Shown piece after piece: positions 35,242 through 45,901 of a stretch of 53,208 bases of DNA; the stretch's first letter is position 1; each line of letters opens with the position of its first letter. The notes under the pieces are model-generated. The model had not been told where the DNA came from. It saw nothing but the letters and a program-made list of their open reading frames with translations, and made no database searches. The translations under genes and the position numbers were made by a program. Origin of the DNA: Bacteroides sp. Lineage in GTDB: Bacteria > Bacteroidota > Bacteroidia > Bacteroidales > Bacteroidaceae. Location: contig SUXW01000022.1 in the NCBI GenBank assembly GCA_015060765.1, forward strand, positions 1 through 53,208. The letters are read 5' to 3'.

Positions 35242-36579
35242 TTATTTTCTTGGTTTTCTTCTACGATAATGTTTCCGTTGTTTTTGACGACGATACTTAT
35301 TCACTTTGCTGACCACCAGCCACACAAACAAAGCACCAAACACTGCGAAGATAATCAAGACAATACCCGTATTCAAATTATCTCCTTTCACGCGACTCCA
35401 CATTTCAAGCACCTTTTCAAGGTCTTCCTTATTGCTGAAATCACGGATAACCGCACAACGTTCTATCACTCCCTTATCGGGATATTGTACGGGATCGACC
35501 TGCACACTATCTGCTTCCGGTCCAAAGAAATAACTCAAATCCGAATAATTTTCTAAAGTAGAATCAATCTTAGCTTCCAATATTTCTGGAGTAGCAACTG
35601 CACTTACATAACCGATGGCATCCATGTTACGCAAAGCAATGTCGGGCCGGCACATGTAATTGATGAAATAACTGGCAGCCTTCACGTTACGTGCATACTT
35701 GGGAATTACCCAACCGTCAAACCACACATTGCTTCCTTCAATTGGAACCACATAATCCAACTCCACTCCTACCGCATCCGCTTCTTCTATGGCCCATACC
35801 GCATCACCGCTCCAAGTAAAATTCATCCATGCTTTGCCTTTGGTCATCATTTCCTTTCCAAAATCAGCTTCCCAACCGGCAATGTTTGGTTTCATCTTCT
35901 TCAAATACTCTTCAGCGGTAGCAATGGCTTCCTGAGAATTATCGTTCATCAACTGTTCTACAGTAACCTCACCGTTCTGCAAACGTTCCGTATTAGCATA
36001 GATAATGGCCAGACCGTAACAGTCACGATACGAATCCTTCATGAGAATCCTGTTATTGAATTTAGGACTCCACAAACTTCCGCATGTCAATGCTTCCTCT
36101 TCCGTAGCCAATGCTGTATTATAAAGTACACCGGCTGTACCCCACATATAGGCTACCGCATAATCGGTCACCTTACGCTCATCAAAACTCATTTTGTTCA
36201 ACTCATCCTGAATATAAGGAGCCAGATTAGGGATATAATCGGGAGTCTTTCCAAAATCACGGTTGATGGGAAGCAGCATATCTTTCTTCATCATTCGTTC
36301 GATGATGTATTCCGACGGACAAACCACATCAAAATCTTCATGTCCCCGTTCTATTTTGGTCAACATGATTTCATTGATATCGAACACCTGGTATATTACT
36401 TCAATCTCTTCTCCTGTCTGTTCCTTATACCAATCTGGGAATTCGGCCAACACTTCTTCATCAATATAATCGGCCCAATTATAAATCTTCAGGATACGGT
36501 TCCGTTCTTCTTGAGAACGTTGGCATGCTCCTAAAGTAAAGAGCATGGCACCTATGAGTAGATATTTCAATCCTTTCAT
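35242..36579 (-). CDS. potD: Spermidine/putrescine ABC transporter substrate-binding protein with C-terminal membrane segment
   Basis: PotD-family polyamine-binding lipoprotein, 445 residues. The ATG at 36579 is chosen because it opens a lipoprotein signal (MKGLKYLLIGAMLFTLGAC) and lies four bases after the potC stop; the frame is open ten codons further. Family features are LKIYNWADYIDEEVL, VYQVFDINEIMLTKIERGHEDFDVV and FNRRILMKDSYRDCYG-like segments, and the WFDGWVIPKYARN stretch. Unlike E. coli PotD it ends in a hydrophobic helix (about 405-423, GIVLIIFAVFGALFVWLVV) and an arginine/lysine-rich tail (425-445). It is the last gene of the operon potA-potB-potC-potD. Confidence 0.9.
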   Translation of the reverse strand: MKGLKYLLIGAMLFTLGACQRSQEERNRILKIYNWADYIDEEVLAEFPDWYKEQTGEEIEVIYQVFDINEIMLTKIERGHEDFDVVCPSEYIIERMMKKDMLLPINRDFGKTPDYIPNLAPYIQDELNKMSFDERKVTDYAVAYMWGTAGVLYNTALATEEEALTCGSLWSPKFNNRILMKDSYRDCYGLAIIYANTERLQNGEVTVEQLMNDNSQEAIATAEEYLKKMKPNIAGWEADFGKEMMTKGKAWMNFTWSGDAVWAIEEADAVGVELDYVVPIEGSNVWFDGWVIPKYARNVKAASYFINYMCRPDIALRNMDAIGYVSAVATPEILEAKIDSTLENYSDLSYFFGPEADSVQVDPVQYPDKGVIERCAVIRDFSNKEDLEKVLEMWSRVKGDNLNTGIVLIIFAVFGALFVWLVVSKVNKYRRQKQRKHYRRRKPRK

Positions 36580-36583
36580 ATTC

Positions 36584-37375
36584 TTATTCTTTCTTCTGCT
36601 TTTCGGCACGTTTGTTTATCACAATCAACAATACCAACACCGTAACAAAAATGATGGTCGACAACGGACGAAGTTCCGGAGTAAGACCACCCTTTCGGGC
36701 ATCTGCATAGATATAAGTAGACAATGTTTCCAATCCTTCATTACCAATAGTAAAAATAGTTACGGCAAAATCGTCAATCGAAAGGGTGAACGCCAAAATG
36801 AAACCGCTGATCATACCAGGAAGAATCTCCGGTAAAATGACTTTTCTCAAGGCTTGAAAAGGTGTTGCACCCAAATCAAGAGCTGCTTCATAAATGTTGG
36901 GATTCATCTTCTTTAATCGAGGCATCACACTCAGCACTACGTATGGAGTACAAAAGGCAATGTGCGCCAATACTACTGTAGTAAATCCTTGTGAGATACC
37001 GAAACTGACAAACAACAAGAACAAGGACACACCGGTAATGATATCCGGGTTCATGATGGGAATATTGTTTGTAAAGTTCATGACCGAACGGGCACGAGTT
37101 CTCAAATTATAGATACCTATTGCCGCTATACTTCCCAATGCTGTTGATACGGTTGCTGCAATCAGTGCTATCACAAAAGTATTGATGATGGCATTGGTCA
37201 ACGAATGATGCATACCGCCAGCGAATAAGGAACTATATAGTTTGAATGAGAATCCGGTCCAGTTTCCCAAAACCTTCGCTTCGGTAAAGGAAAAAATCAT
37301 GATAATCAAGATGGGCGAATACAACAACGCCAACAAAAACCACAAATAACCTTTAGCTAAAATCTTATTCATCAT
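36584..37375 (-). CDS. potC: Spermidine/putrescine ABC transporter permease
   Basis: Inner-membrane permease of 263 residues with six hydrophobic helices. The cytoplasmic EAA loop reads EAALDLGATPFQALRKVILPEILPG, the site that contacts the ATPase. Its ATG overlaps the potB stop by four bases (ATGA), so the genes are translationally coupled. The order after potB and before potD, and the NIYEAALDLGAT version of the loop, fit PotC. With PotB it forms the membrane channel of the polyamine importer. Confidence 0.9.
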   Translation of the reverse strand: MMNKILAKGYLWFLLALLYSPILIIMIFSFTEAKVLGNWTGFSFKLYSSLFAGGMHHSLTNAIINTFVIALIAATVSTALGSIAAIGIYNLRTRARSVMNFTNNIPIMNPDIITGVSLFLLFVSFGISQGFTTVVLAHIAFCTPYVVLSVMPRLKKMNPNIYEAALDLGATPFQALRKVILPEILPGMISGFILAFTLSIDDFAVTIFTIGNEGLETLSTYIYADARKGGLTPELRPLSTIIFVTVLVLLIVINKRAEKQKKE

Positions 37376-38172
37376 ATTACCCCTCCACTTTCGTTTTGTG
37401 CATTATCTTCATCATTGGTAAAGAGTGACATGATACCAATCAGCAACAACATGATGAGCGACAAGGCAGCACCATAGTTCCACATGCCGTTATAAATATT
37501 TTCCTGCACGGTAGTACCAAACAGTTTGATATTGTTCATCGTAAGAAGCTCCGCAATGGCAAACGTTGATACCGTGGGCATGAACACCATCACCACCCCA
37601 CTTACAATGCCCGGCATAGATAGAGGAAGAATCACTTTGGTAAATACCTTCAATGGATTGGCACCCAAGTCCTGGGCTGCCTCTATCAAATTCTGGTCCA
37701 TCTTCTGTAACGTATTGTAGATGGGATAAATCATAAACGGCAAAAAGTTGTATACCATACCAAACACCAATGCTCCTTCCCCCAAAGGCAATTGGAGGAA
37801 ATCAAACAAGGCTACGGTGGCCAACGTACGTATCAGAATATTCACCCACATGGGAAGAATAAAGAGAACCACCATGGTTTTTGAAGTCTTGAACTGTTTC
37901 TGACTGAGGATATAGGCAGCCGGATAACCTAGTATCAGACATACAATGGTCGTTATTACTGCAATACCGATAGAATAAATAAAGGTATTCATGGCTTCGG
38001 GATGCATCATGAATTTCCGGAAGTTAGCCAACGTAAAGGCTCCTTCTTCATCGGTAAATGCATAAACCAAAATAAGCAGCAACGGTATCACTACAAATAC
38101 AAGCAAGAACAGTGCGTAGGGTATAGACCAGTTCCTGCGCCGCATAAAGAATTGGGATAATTTTTTCAACAT
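37372..38172 (-). CDS. potB: Spermidine/putrescine ABC transporter permease
   Basis: A 266-residue permease with about six hydrophobic helices. The ATG at 38172 (MLKKLSQFFMRRRNWSIPYA) is chosen because it lies four bases after the potA stop; an in-frame ATG at 38211 would place 13 odd residues before the first helix and overlap potA by 35 bases. The EAA loop reads EAAQDLGANPLKVFTKVILPLSMPG. It overlaps potC by four bases. Confidence 0.9.
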   Translation of the reverse strand: MLKKLSQFFMRRRNWSIPYALFLLVFVVIPLLLILVYAFTDEEGAFTLANFRKFMMHPEAMNTFIYSIGIAVITTIVCLILGYPAAYILSQKQFKTSKTMVVLFILPMWVNILIRTLATVALFDFLQLPLGEGALVFGMVYNFLPFMIYPIYNTLQKMDQNLIEAAQDLGANPLKVFTKVILPLSMPGIVSGVVMVFMPTVSTFAIAELLTMNNIKLFGTTVQENIYNGMWNYGAALSLIMLLLIGIMSLFTNDEDNAQNESGGVI

Positions 38173-38176
38173 CTCC

Positions 38177-39559
38177 TTATACCTTATTAATATGGATATG
38201 TTCGGGGGCAATGGTAATACCTACCCGGTCACCATCGTCCCATACATCATTGGTATCTACAAATACATCCTCATCCCAATCGGAACCTACCGTGAGATGA
38301 TAATGGTCACCCTTATAGAGGATAAAATTTACATCACCGGTCAACATGCCATCTTCTTCATTGTCCAAAAGAACAACTTTGTCGAAGTCCACCTGCACCT
38401 GCACAACCGATCCACTTTCTATATCCGTTACCGGTAGACATTCAAAATCGCATCCCAAGAATTCAACATGCGTTTCATCAATCATCCGTCCTTCAAACGT
38501 ATTGCAAGTACGTTCCTTCTTCATTACATGGATATCAAAAGGCTTTACCAACAAACCTACTTCACGGCCGGCTTCAAAACTATGATAATCCTGTACCATC
38601 AGTTCATAACCCTCTTTAGTCTGTACCCACATTTCAAAATGCACACCTTTGAAAATACAACTGGTCACCGTACCAATCAGTTGGGCTGCATCCGACGGAT
38701 CAAATATATAGATGTCTTCGGGACGAATAACCACATCCACAGGATTATTTTCACCAAAACCTTCATCCACACATTCAAATTCATGGCCAGCAAACTGTAC
38801 CAGTTTATCCTTGACCATAACACCGTTCAGAATATTACTTTCACCAATAAAGTCGGCAACGAAGGAATTGATCGGTTCATTATAAATATCCATCGGAGTA
38901 CCGATTTGTTGGATTTTTCCTTCACTCATCACCACAATGGTATCACTCAAGGTCAAAGCTTCTTCTTGGTCATGAGTTACATATACAAAGGTTACTCCCA
39001 ATGACTTATGCAGTTCCTTCAATTCCATCTGCATATCCTTACGCATCTTTAAGTCGAGGGCTGCCAACGGTTCATCGAGCAACAACACTTCAGGATTGTT
39101 CACAATGGCACGGGCAATAGCCACACGCTGCTGCTGACCTCCTGAAAGAGAATCCACATCGCGGTATTCATAATCGGTCATACCCACCATCTTGAGAGCC
39201 GATTTTACCTTCTTTTCAATAATCGAGACAGGAAGTTTCTTCAGTTTCAACCCGAAAGCAATGTTGTCATACACATTCAGATGCGGGAACAAAGCATATT
39301 TTTGAAATACCGTATTCACCGGACGTTGATGTGGAGGCGTCTGCGTAATTTCCTGACCTGCGATACGGATTTCTCCTTCCGAAGCCGTCTGAAAACCTGC
39401 GATAATACGCAAAAGAGTGGTCTTTCCACAACCTGAAGGACCTAAAATCGTAACAAATTCGCCCTTCTTTACTTTCAAGTTTATGTTGTCCAACGCTACT
39501 TTTTCTCCAAAGTATTTGGAAACATTCTGAACTTCAATGATATAATTCGTCTGTTGCAT
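38177..39559 (-). CDS. potA: Spermidine/putrescine ABC transporter ATP-binding protein
   Basis: ATPase that powers polyamine uptake. The ABC core shows Walker [10 protein letters not shown] (40-48), Q-loop [16 protein letters not shown], signature LSGGQQQR (138-145), Walker B LLLDEP (159-164) and the H-loop VTHD. The length of 460 residues exceeds E. coli PotA (about 378) because of extended C-terminal TOBE-like domains (residues about 290-460), which usually sense substrate or regulate. First gene of the operon, with an upstream -7 box. Confidence 0.92.
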   Translation of the reverse strand: MQQTNYIIEVQNVSKYFGEKVALDNINLKVKKGEFVTILGPSGCGKTTLLRIIAGFQTASEGEIRIAGQEITQTPPHQRPVNTVFQKYALFPHLNVYDNIAFGLKLKKLPVSIIEKKVKSALKMVGMTDYEYRDVDSLSGGQQQRVAIARAIVNNPEVLLLDEPLAALDLKMRKDMQMELKELHKSLGVTFVYVTHDQEEALTLSDTIVVMSEGKIQQIGTPMDIYNEPINSFVADFIGESNILNGVMVKDKLVQFAGHEFECVDEGFGENNPVDVVIRPEDIYIFDPSDAAQLIGTVTSCIFKGVHFEMWVQTKEGYELMVQDYHSFEAGREVGLLVKPFDIHVMKKERTCNTFEGRMIDETHVEFLGCDFECLPVTDIESGSVVQVQVDFDKVVLLDNEEDGMLTGDVNFILYKGDHYHLTVGSDWDEDVFVDTNDVWDDGDRVGITIAPEHIHINKV

Positions 39560-39578
39560 ATACCTTTAATTAGGAGGG

Positions 39579-39586
39579 CAAAGATA
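39579..39586 (-). promoter_or_regulatory. -7 box (TATCTTTG) of the polyamine transporter operon
   Basis: Perfect TAnnTTTG on the minus strand, 20 bases before the potA start. No TTTG lies at the standard spacing. Confidence 0.6.
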
Positions 39587-39660
39587 AAAAAATAATTAAA
39601 ATCAAAAGCTATTTTCACTAATATATATACATTTTTATCTATAAATATCAAATAATGCCG

Positions 39661-39668
39661 TATCTTTG
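39661..39668 (+). promoter_or_regulatory. -7 box (TATCTTTG) of the thioredoxin-like lipoprotein gene
   Basis: Perfect TAnnTTTG box, 29 bases before the ATG at 39697; no clear -33 box. Confidence 0.6.
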
Positions 39669-39696
39669 TATCCATAACTAATAAATATTTGAACAA

Positions 39697-40791
39697 ATGA
39701 AAAGAATAGCTTATCTATTGATGGCAGGAGGTTTGATGCTTACTGCATGCAACAATGAACCCTCTTACAAAATTTCAGGAATTGCAGAAGGAATCGCTGA
39801 TGGGGAAATCGTCTATCTTCAAGAAGTACAAGGTAGAGATTTAGTCAAGCTCGATTCTGCCGTAGTGAAGAACAACGCCTTTACTTTTACTGGCCGACAA
39901 GATTCTGCAGTAAACCGTTACATTACTTACGTTACAGATGAAGCTCGTATCATGACAGATCTTTTCCTCGAAAACGGAAACATCAGTGTGGTATTGGCTG
40001 AAGAAAGCCGCGCCGAAGGTACGCCAAACAACGATATATACCAAGGTTTCAAGGACCAATATATCGCATTAAACAAGGAAATGAACGAAATTTACCAAAA
40101 GGCAAGAACAGACAGTACCTTAACCGATGAACAACGTAAGGAAATAATGGCACAGATTGAAGCCAAGGATGCTGAAGCCATGGATATGGTTTACAACACC
40201 ATCTATACTAACATAACCAATCCGGTAGGCATTCACTTGCTCCCTAGCTATGCTGCTGCTTTCGATTTTGAAAAACAAGCTGCACTGGCCGAACAGATTC
40301 CAGCCGAATACAAAAGTAACGAGCGCATTGCACGCTTCATCAATAGTGTGGAAGTAGCTGCCAAGACAGCTATCGGCCAAAAATACATCGACTTTGCCAT
40401 GAACAATCCCGAAGGTAAGGAAGTGAAATTGTCCGACTTCATCAGTAAGAACAAATATACCTTGATTGATTTCTGGGCAAGCTGGTGCGGTCCATGCAAG
40501 GCCGAAATGCCGAACGTAATCGCAGCTTACAAAGAATTCAATAAAAAAGGATTCGGCATTGTAGGCGTATCACTCGACAACGACGAAACTAAGTGGAAGG
40601 AAGCCATCAAGTCTTGGGGCATGACATGGCCTATGATGTCCGACCTTAAAGGTTGGAACTGTGAAGGTGCTTCCCTTTATGGTGTACGTTCTATCCCTGC
40701 CACCGTATTGGTAGATCAAGAGGGAACCATTATTGCACGCAATCTCCGTGGTGAAGCCATTAAAGAAAAGCTTTCCGAATTGTTAAAGTAA
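39697..40791 (+). CDS. TlpA-like thiol-disulfide oxidoreductase lipoprotein with DUF4369-type N-domain
   Basis: Probable periplasmic or membrane-attached thiol-disulfide enzyme of 364 residues. The signal is MKRIAYLLMAGGLMLTAC with lipidated Cys18. Residues about 24-115 match the DUF4369 pattern (YKISGIAEGIADGEIVYLQEV, FLENGNISVVL), common before thioredoxin domains in Bacteroidetes. A charged helical linker follows. The thioredoxin fold begins near 230, with the active site WCGPC at Cys264 and Cys267 and the cis-proline RSIPATVLVD. Both cysteines are present. Substrate proteins are unknown. It ends at two tandem hairpins. Confidence 0.92.
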   Translation: MKRIAYLLMAGGLMLTACNNEPSYKISGIAEGIADGEIVYLQEVQGRDLVKLDSAVVKNNAFTFTGRQDSAVNRYITYVTDEARIMTDLFLENGNISVVLAEESRAEGTPNNDIYQGFKDQYIALNKEMNEIYQKARTDSTLTDEQRKEIMAQIEAKDAEAMDMVYNTIYTNITNPVGIHLLPSYAAAFDFEKQAALAEQIPAEYKSNERIARFINSVEVAAKTAIGQKYIDFAMNNPEGKEVKLSDFISKNKYTLIDFWASWCGPCKAEMPNVIAAYKEFNKKGFGIVGVSLDNDETKWKEAIKSWGMTWPMMSDLKGWNCEGASLYGVRSIPATVLVDQEGTIIARNLRGEAIKEKLSELLK

Positions 40792-40811
40792 TATTCCAAT
40801 ATCTGAAATAC

Positions 40812-40840
40812 AAGAAAGGCTGTGTGACACAGCCTTTCTT
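40812..40840. terminator. First of two tandem terminators
   Basis: AAGAAAGGCTGTG (40812-40824) pairs with CACAGCCTTTCTT (40828-40840); 13 bp with a three-base loop. Confidence 0.85.
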
Positions 40841-40862
40841 AATATAACTTAATCAATAAACA

Positions 40863-40890
40863 GAAAGAGCGACCATACGGTCGCTCTTTC
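40863..40890. terminator. Second of two tandem terminators
   Basis: GAAAGAGCGACC (40863-40874) pairs with GGTCGCTCTTTC (40879-40890); 12 bp around ATAC. It ends the convergent glycogen operon and backs up the first hairpin. Confidence 0.85.
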
Positions 40891-40922
40891 CTATTGTTAG
40901 AGTTTCTGATTGTTTGTTTCAA

Positions 40923-43490
40923 TTAGCTGAACCAACGAACGTAGCAGAAGTCCTGACGATGAGGAAGGTCTACGTTTTCTGGGAACATACGGTAGCAAAC
41001 CTTGAAGCTGCCAGCGTTGGACAAACTGAACTTCACATGGAATGTATAAAGATCACCTTCACGTTTCACTACTTCCATCGGTTCTACAGAATAGATGTGT
41101 TCCTTACCTTCAGTATCTTTGTAGAGTGTCACTACTTCGATACCGATAGCATTGTCCAATCCCTTCTGGTCAACCACGTGAGTGATGCTATATTCTTTAC
41201 CGCTTTCAATGTTACCGTTCACCACTTCTTCGCTCTTTTCAGAAGAAACGATTTGGATAGAATCCCACTTTTCAGCTACTTGTTCTTTCCATGCAGCAAT
41301 CTGCTTGGCCTTAGCATAACCATCGGCTACCAATTCTGCATGACGCTTAGCTTCCTTGCAATAGAACTTGCTATAATAATCATCCAACTGACGCTTCATG
41401 GTGTAGTGAGGAGCAATTTGAGCAATGGAGTTCTTGATAGTCTTCACCCAGCCTTCTGAATAACCCTTGCGATTGCGTGCATAGTACAACGGCAAGATTT
41501 CGTTTTCCAAAATGCCATAAATGGTAGCAGCATCCAATTGGTCTTGATGTTCCTGATATTGGTAAGTACGCTTTTCAGTCAAAGCCCAACCTGCACCTTC
41601 GCGGTAACCTTCCAACCACCATCCATCGAGTACAGAGAAGTTGATAACACCGTTCATCAAAGCCTTTTCACCAGAAGTACCCGATGCTTCGAGTGGACGA
41701 GTCGGAGTATTCATCCAGATATCTACACCTGTTACCAGACGACGAGCCAACTTCATGTCGTAGTTTTCGAGGAAGATAATCTTACCCAAAAATTCCGGAC
41801 GACGAGAGATTTCTACAATCTTCTTGATCAAGCCCTGACCGGCACCATCGTGTGGGTGAGCCTTACCAGCAAAAAGGAACTGTACCGGATAGTCGGGATT
41901 GTTCACAATCTTAGCCAAACGATCGAGGTCGGTAAACAACAAGTGAGCACGCTTGTAAGTTGCAAATCGACGAGCGAAACCGATGAGCAATGCATTCGGA
42001 TTGATCTTGTCGAGCAATGAAACCACACGTGAAGGATCACCTTGATTCTTCAACCAACTCTTGCTGAATTCCTTGCGGATATAGTCAATCAACTTGTTCT
42101 TCAAAGCCAAACGAGTGTTCCATACTTCTTGATCATCTACATTGTAGATAGCTTCCCAAATATTTTGGTTAGATTGATCGTTCATGAAGTTAGGATCGAA
42201 ATGCTTTCCGTAAAGCTTCTTCCATTCAGTAGCACTCCATGTTGGGAAGTGTACACCGTTGGTTACATAACCTACGTGGCTTTCTTCAGGGAAATATCCC
42301 TTCCAAATACCCGAGAACATTTCTTGTGATACTTTTCCGTGCAACCAGCTCACACCGTTCACTTCCTGACAAGTGTTGCAAGCAAAGGTAGACATACAGA
42401 AACGTTCGCCGGAATCACCCGGATTGATACGTCCCATATCCATCAAATCCTGCCAGCTGATACCCAAACGTTGCGGATAACCGCCCATGTACTTACCGAA
42501 CAAGCCTTCGTCGAAGTAGTCGTGACCAGCTGGTACCGGAGTGTGTACGGTATACAGAGAAGAAGAACGAACCACTTCAAGAGCTTCGTTGAATGACAAA
42601 CCTTCTTCTTCGATGTAGTCACACAAACGTTGTACATTACACAAGGCTGCATGACCTTCGTTGCAGTGGTAAATATCTTTCTTGATACCCAATTTCTTGA
42701 GCAACAATACACCACCGATACCAAGAAGAATTTCTTGCTTCAAACGGTTTTCCCAATCACCACCATAAAGCTGATGAGTGATAGGACGGTCGTATTCACT
42801 GTTCATTTCATTATCGGTATCAAGTAAATACAAAGGAACTCTACCTACATTTACTCTCCATACATATGCATGAACATAATAATTCAGATAAGGAACATCG
42901 ATAACCATCGGCTGACCGTTTTCATCCATCACACGGTCGATTGGAAGACTTCCGAAATTCTGTGCATCGTAGTTGGCAATCTGTTGGCCGTCCATAGACA
43001 AGCTCTGTGCAAAGTAACCATAACGATACAAGAAACCGATACCACACATATCTACATTGCTGTCTGAAGCTTCCTTCATGTAGTCACCGGCCAAAATACC
43101 CAAACCACCTGAATAGATCTTCAAAACATGTGTCATACCATACTCCATACAGAAGTATGCAACCGACGGACGATTGCTGTCCGGTTGTACATCCATGTAA
43201 GCTCTGAACTTGCCATATACATCATTCATTCGCTTCAGGATAGTCTTGTCAGCCGCCAAAGCTTCCAATTTTTCGTAGCTCAATCTTTCCAGCAATACAA
43301 CAGGGTTCTGTCCGGCTTCTTTCCACAATTCCGGATCCAAGTCCTTGAACAATTCGGTAGCTTCATAATTCCAAGCCCACCAAATGTTACGTGCCATTTC
43401 TTCCAACTTCTTCAGTTCTTCCGGGATGCGTGATTTAACCGTTACATCCTTCCAAACAGGAGCATTAGCATTACTAATCTTGATCTTCAT
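40923..43490 (-). CDS. glgP: Alpha-glucan (glycogen) phosphorylase
   Basis: Releases glucose 1-phosphate from glycogen or maltodextrins; GT35 family in its shorter bacterial subclass (855 residues). The ATG at 43490 ([16 protein letters not shown]) is preferred to an in-frame TTG at 43499. The pyridoxal-phosphate site is [14 protein letters not shown] with Lys609. Other family stretches are [16 protein letters not shown] and [12 protein letters not shown]-terminal extension of about 120 residues follows the catalytic part ([18 protein letters not shown] region). It starts 23 bases after glycogen synthase and is cotranscribed with it. Confidence 0.93.
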   Translation of the reverse strand: MKIKISNANAPVWKDVTVKSRIPEELKKLEEMARNIWWAWNYEATELFKDLDPELWKEAGQNPVVLLERLSYEKLEALAADKTILKRMNDVYGKFRAYMDVQPDSNRPSVAYFCMEYGMTHVLKIYSGGLGILAGDYMKEASDSNVDMCGIGFLYRYGYFAQSLSMDGQQIANYDAQNFGSLPIDRVMDENGQPMVIDVPYLNYYVHAYVWRVNVGRVPLYLLDTDNEMNSEYDRPITHQLYGGDWENRLKQEILLGIGGVLLLKKLGIKKDIYHCNEGHAALCNVQRLCDYIEEEGLSFNEALEVVRSSSLYTVHTPVPAGHDYFDEGLFGKYMGGYPQRLGISWQDLMDMGRINPGDSGERFCMSTFACNTCQEVNGVSWLHGKVSQEMFSGIWKGYFPEESHVGYVTNGVHFPTWSATEWKKLYGKHFDPNFMNDQSNQNIWEAIYNVDDQEVWNTRLALKNKLIDYIRKEFSKSWLKNQGDPSRVVSLLDKINPNALLIGFARRFATYKRAHLLFTDLDRLAKIVNNPDYPVQFLFAGKAHPHDGAGQGLIKKIVEISRRPEFLGKIIFLENYDMKLARRLVTGVDIWMNTPTRPLEASGTSGEKALMNGVINFSVLDGWWLEGYREGAGWALTEKRTYQYQEHQDQLDAATIYGILENEILPLYYARNRKGYSEGWVKTIKNSIAQIAPHYTMKRQLDDYYSKFYCKEAKRHAELVADGYAKAKQIAAWKEQVAEKWDSIQIVSSEKSEEVVNGNIESGKEYSITHVVDQKGLDNAIGIEVVTLYKDTEGKEHIYSVEPMEVVKREGDLYTFHVKFSLSNAGSFKVCYRMFPENVDLPHRQDFCYVRWFS

Positions 43491-43513
43491 TTCTCTCAAT
43501 TTATTATTAATAC

Positions 43514-45184
43514 TTATTCTTGCGTTAACAGTCGCTTATGAGCATTGCGCAAGGCAACATCGTAAGCTTCGTAATAATATTTAATGAAATGCTTCCACAA
43601 AGCCTTCTCGGCAATGCCGGCAGCATTCTTTCTGATTTTCTTTATTTCGGCTTCACTCATACCCGAGAATTCGGATATCGTATCCTTGATAGCATCCGCC
43701 ACTTCTGAATAATTGTAATCCGAACGATGAATAACTTTCACGCCATCTTCCAATTCACCATACTTGCCTTTCAACGAATTTACCCACAAGCCAAAACCTG
43801 CCAAATCTGTAGTAATAGCCGGAACATGGAAAGCAACACTTTCCAACGGAGTATACCCCCAAGGTTCATAGTATGAAGGATAGACAGTCAAATCATTACC
43901 CAATACCAAATCATAATAAGTAATATCCATGATACCATCGTTACCATCCATGTAACAGGGTATAAAGATAACCTTCACTTTGGATTCCTTTGAATTGGAC
44001 ATACCCATATACTTCAACATATCGAGTACTTGGTCCTGACTCATGTTATGCAACCAATGCGTAATAAACGGACAATGCAAAGGAGTATCAAATTGTTCTT
44101 TGCTTTTCATACGTTCCAACAAGTCCTGACGTGGCTCTCCTACCCAACTGGGCACTTTGATAAAGGCCAACACTTCTTTCTTCAGATTCTTATCGCGTGT
44201 AAGACGATTCAAAGCCTCCAAATATACGTTGATACCCTTATTCTTGAACTCATAGCGTCCACTGGTACCGATAATCAACGTATCATCGTCCAAACGAGTA
44301 CCCAACAGTTTGTTGGCCAGATTTAATAACGCTGCACGCGCTTTTCTACGCTTCGGAGCGAAAGCACGACCTTGGGGAACAAAATCATCCTCAAAACCAT
44401 TCATCAACACCACATCAGCAGGTTTATCAAGAAGTTCCTTGCATTCATTGTTGGTAATTTCACTGACTGTTGTAAAACAATCCACATGATGAGCAGTCTG
44501 CTTCTCGATGGAATGCTTGGCTTCCATATTCAATTCTTGGGCCATCTGGTCGCCATTATAGGCAAAAAGATAATCGTAAAGAGGTTTATTGTTTCCAGCA
44601 ATGGAACGACCTATCGAGGTAGCATGAGTTGTAAATATTGTTGCTATTTGAGGAACCGCTTTTTGCAGGTACAAGGCTCCCATGCCCGTCATCCACTCGT
44701 GAGCCTGATAAATCACCTGATCTTTTTCCGTGAGATTGAAATGGTAAAAACTTTCTACAACCTTACCTGCTGCATACGAAAACATGGAAGCTTCGTCATA
44801 ATCGCCGTAAGCATGCAAAGAGTCAACCTTAAAATCCTCCCACATCTTACCGTAAATTTCATTCTTTTGGGCAAAGAAAGGGAAAAAATCAACTAAAATA
44901 ACAATGGGTTCTCCAGGAATATTCCAACGGCCGATACGAACTTTCAAATCATCATTCACCAATGCATGTTCACGCCAAGCCGCACACAAATTCTCATTCT
45001 CTAAAAACAAAGGATTTTCTTTCCCTATCCAGAAATCCGGTCCGATAAAGAACACTTTATCCTTATATGCATCTTGCAAAGTCTTCGCACGGGTCGACAA
45101 GACCGTATAAATACCCCCAACTTTATTACAAACTTCCCAACTGGACTCAAAAATATAATCAGGGGTCAGCAAATCTTTTTCCAT
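43514..45184 (-). CDS. Glycogen synthase, GT3 (eukaryote-like) type
   Basis: Elongates glycogen chains; the sequence is of the GT3 family, which includes animal and yeast glycogen synthases and uses UDP-glucose, and not of the usual bacterial GT5 GlgA type. It has [20 protein letters not shown] (14-33), [22 protein letters not shown], and the C-terminal donor site [14 protein letters not shown]. The length of 556 residues is shorter than eukaryotic enzymes because the regulatory phosphorylation tails are absent. It is first in an operon with glycogen phosphorylase, making synthesis and breakdown coordinate. The UDP-glucose donor is inferred from the family. Confidence 0.93.
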   Translation of the reverse strand: MEKDLLTPDYIFESSWEVCNKVGGIYTVLSTRAKTLQDAYKDKVFFIGPDFWIGKENPLFLENENLCAAWREHALVNDDLKVRIGRWNIPGEPIVILVDFFPFFAQKNEIYGKMWEDFKVDSLHAYGDYDEASMFSYAAGKVVESFYHFNLTEKDQVIYQAHEWMTGMGALYLQKAVPQIATIFTTHATSIGRSIAGNNKPLYDYLFAYNGDQMAQELNMEAKHSIEKQTAHHVDCFTTVSEITNNECKELLDKPADVVLMNGFEDDFVPQGRAFAPKRRKARAALLNLANKLLGTRLDDDTLIIGTSGRYEFKNKGINVYLEALNRLTRDKNLKKEVLAFIKVPSWVGEPRQDLLERMKSKEQFDTPLHCPFITHWLHNMSQDQVLDMLKYMGMSNSKESKVKVIFIPCYMDGNDGIMDITYYDLVLGNDLTVYPSYYEPWGYTPLESVAFHVPAITTDLAGFGLWVNSLKGKYGELEDGVKVIHRSDYNYSEVADAIKDTISEFSGMSEAEIKKIRKNAAGIAEKALWKHFIKYYYEAYDVALRNAHKRLLTQE

Positions 45185-45213
45185 TGAATAAATACCTAAT
45201 CTTATTTACGGTG

Positions 45214-45244
45214 CAAAGGTACACAAATTCAGCGATATAATAAA
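45214..45244 (-). promoter_or_regulatory. Promoter of the glycogen operon
   Basis: On the minus strand, TTTA (45244-45241), 19 bases, TACCTTTG (45221-45214): perfect -7 box and three of four -33 bases, 30 bases before the glycogen synthase start. The 140 AT-rich bases beyond hold no gene. Confidence 0.7.
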
Positions 45245-45381
45245 GTATTTACCGAAAATAATTACAAAGTTTTTTGTAAACATTTTCGATAAATTGCAAA
45301 TATTACACAAAATGAAAGCTATTTTAATCAAATCTACACTAAAAGCCACTTAAAATAAGATTACAACATACCAACAAACAA

Positions 45382-45421
45382 GAATGGCGGTCGTTTTGCT
45401 TACACACAACGACCGCCATTC
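45382..45421 (-). terminator. Terminator of the V-ATPase operon
   Basis: GAATGGCGGTCGTT (45382-45395) pairs with AACGACCGCCATTC (45408-45421) around a 12-base loop, just after subunit K, followed on the minus strand by a T-rich stretch. Confidence 0.82.
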
Positions 45422-45435
45422 TTTATTTTTTACTA

Positions 45436-45870
<435 letters not shown>

Positions 45871-45901
45871 TTAATTTGTTATTAATTACTTTTTTTGTTT
45901 A

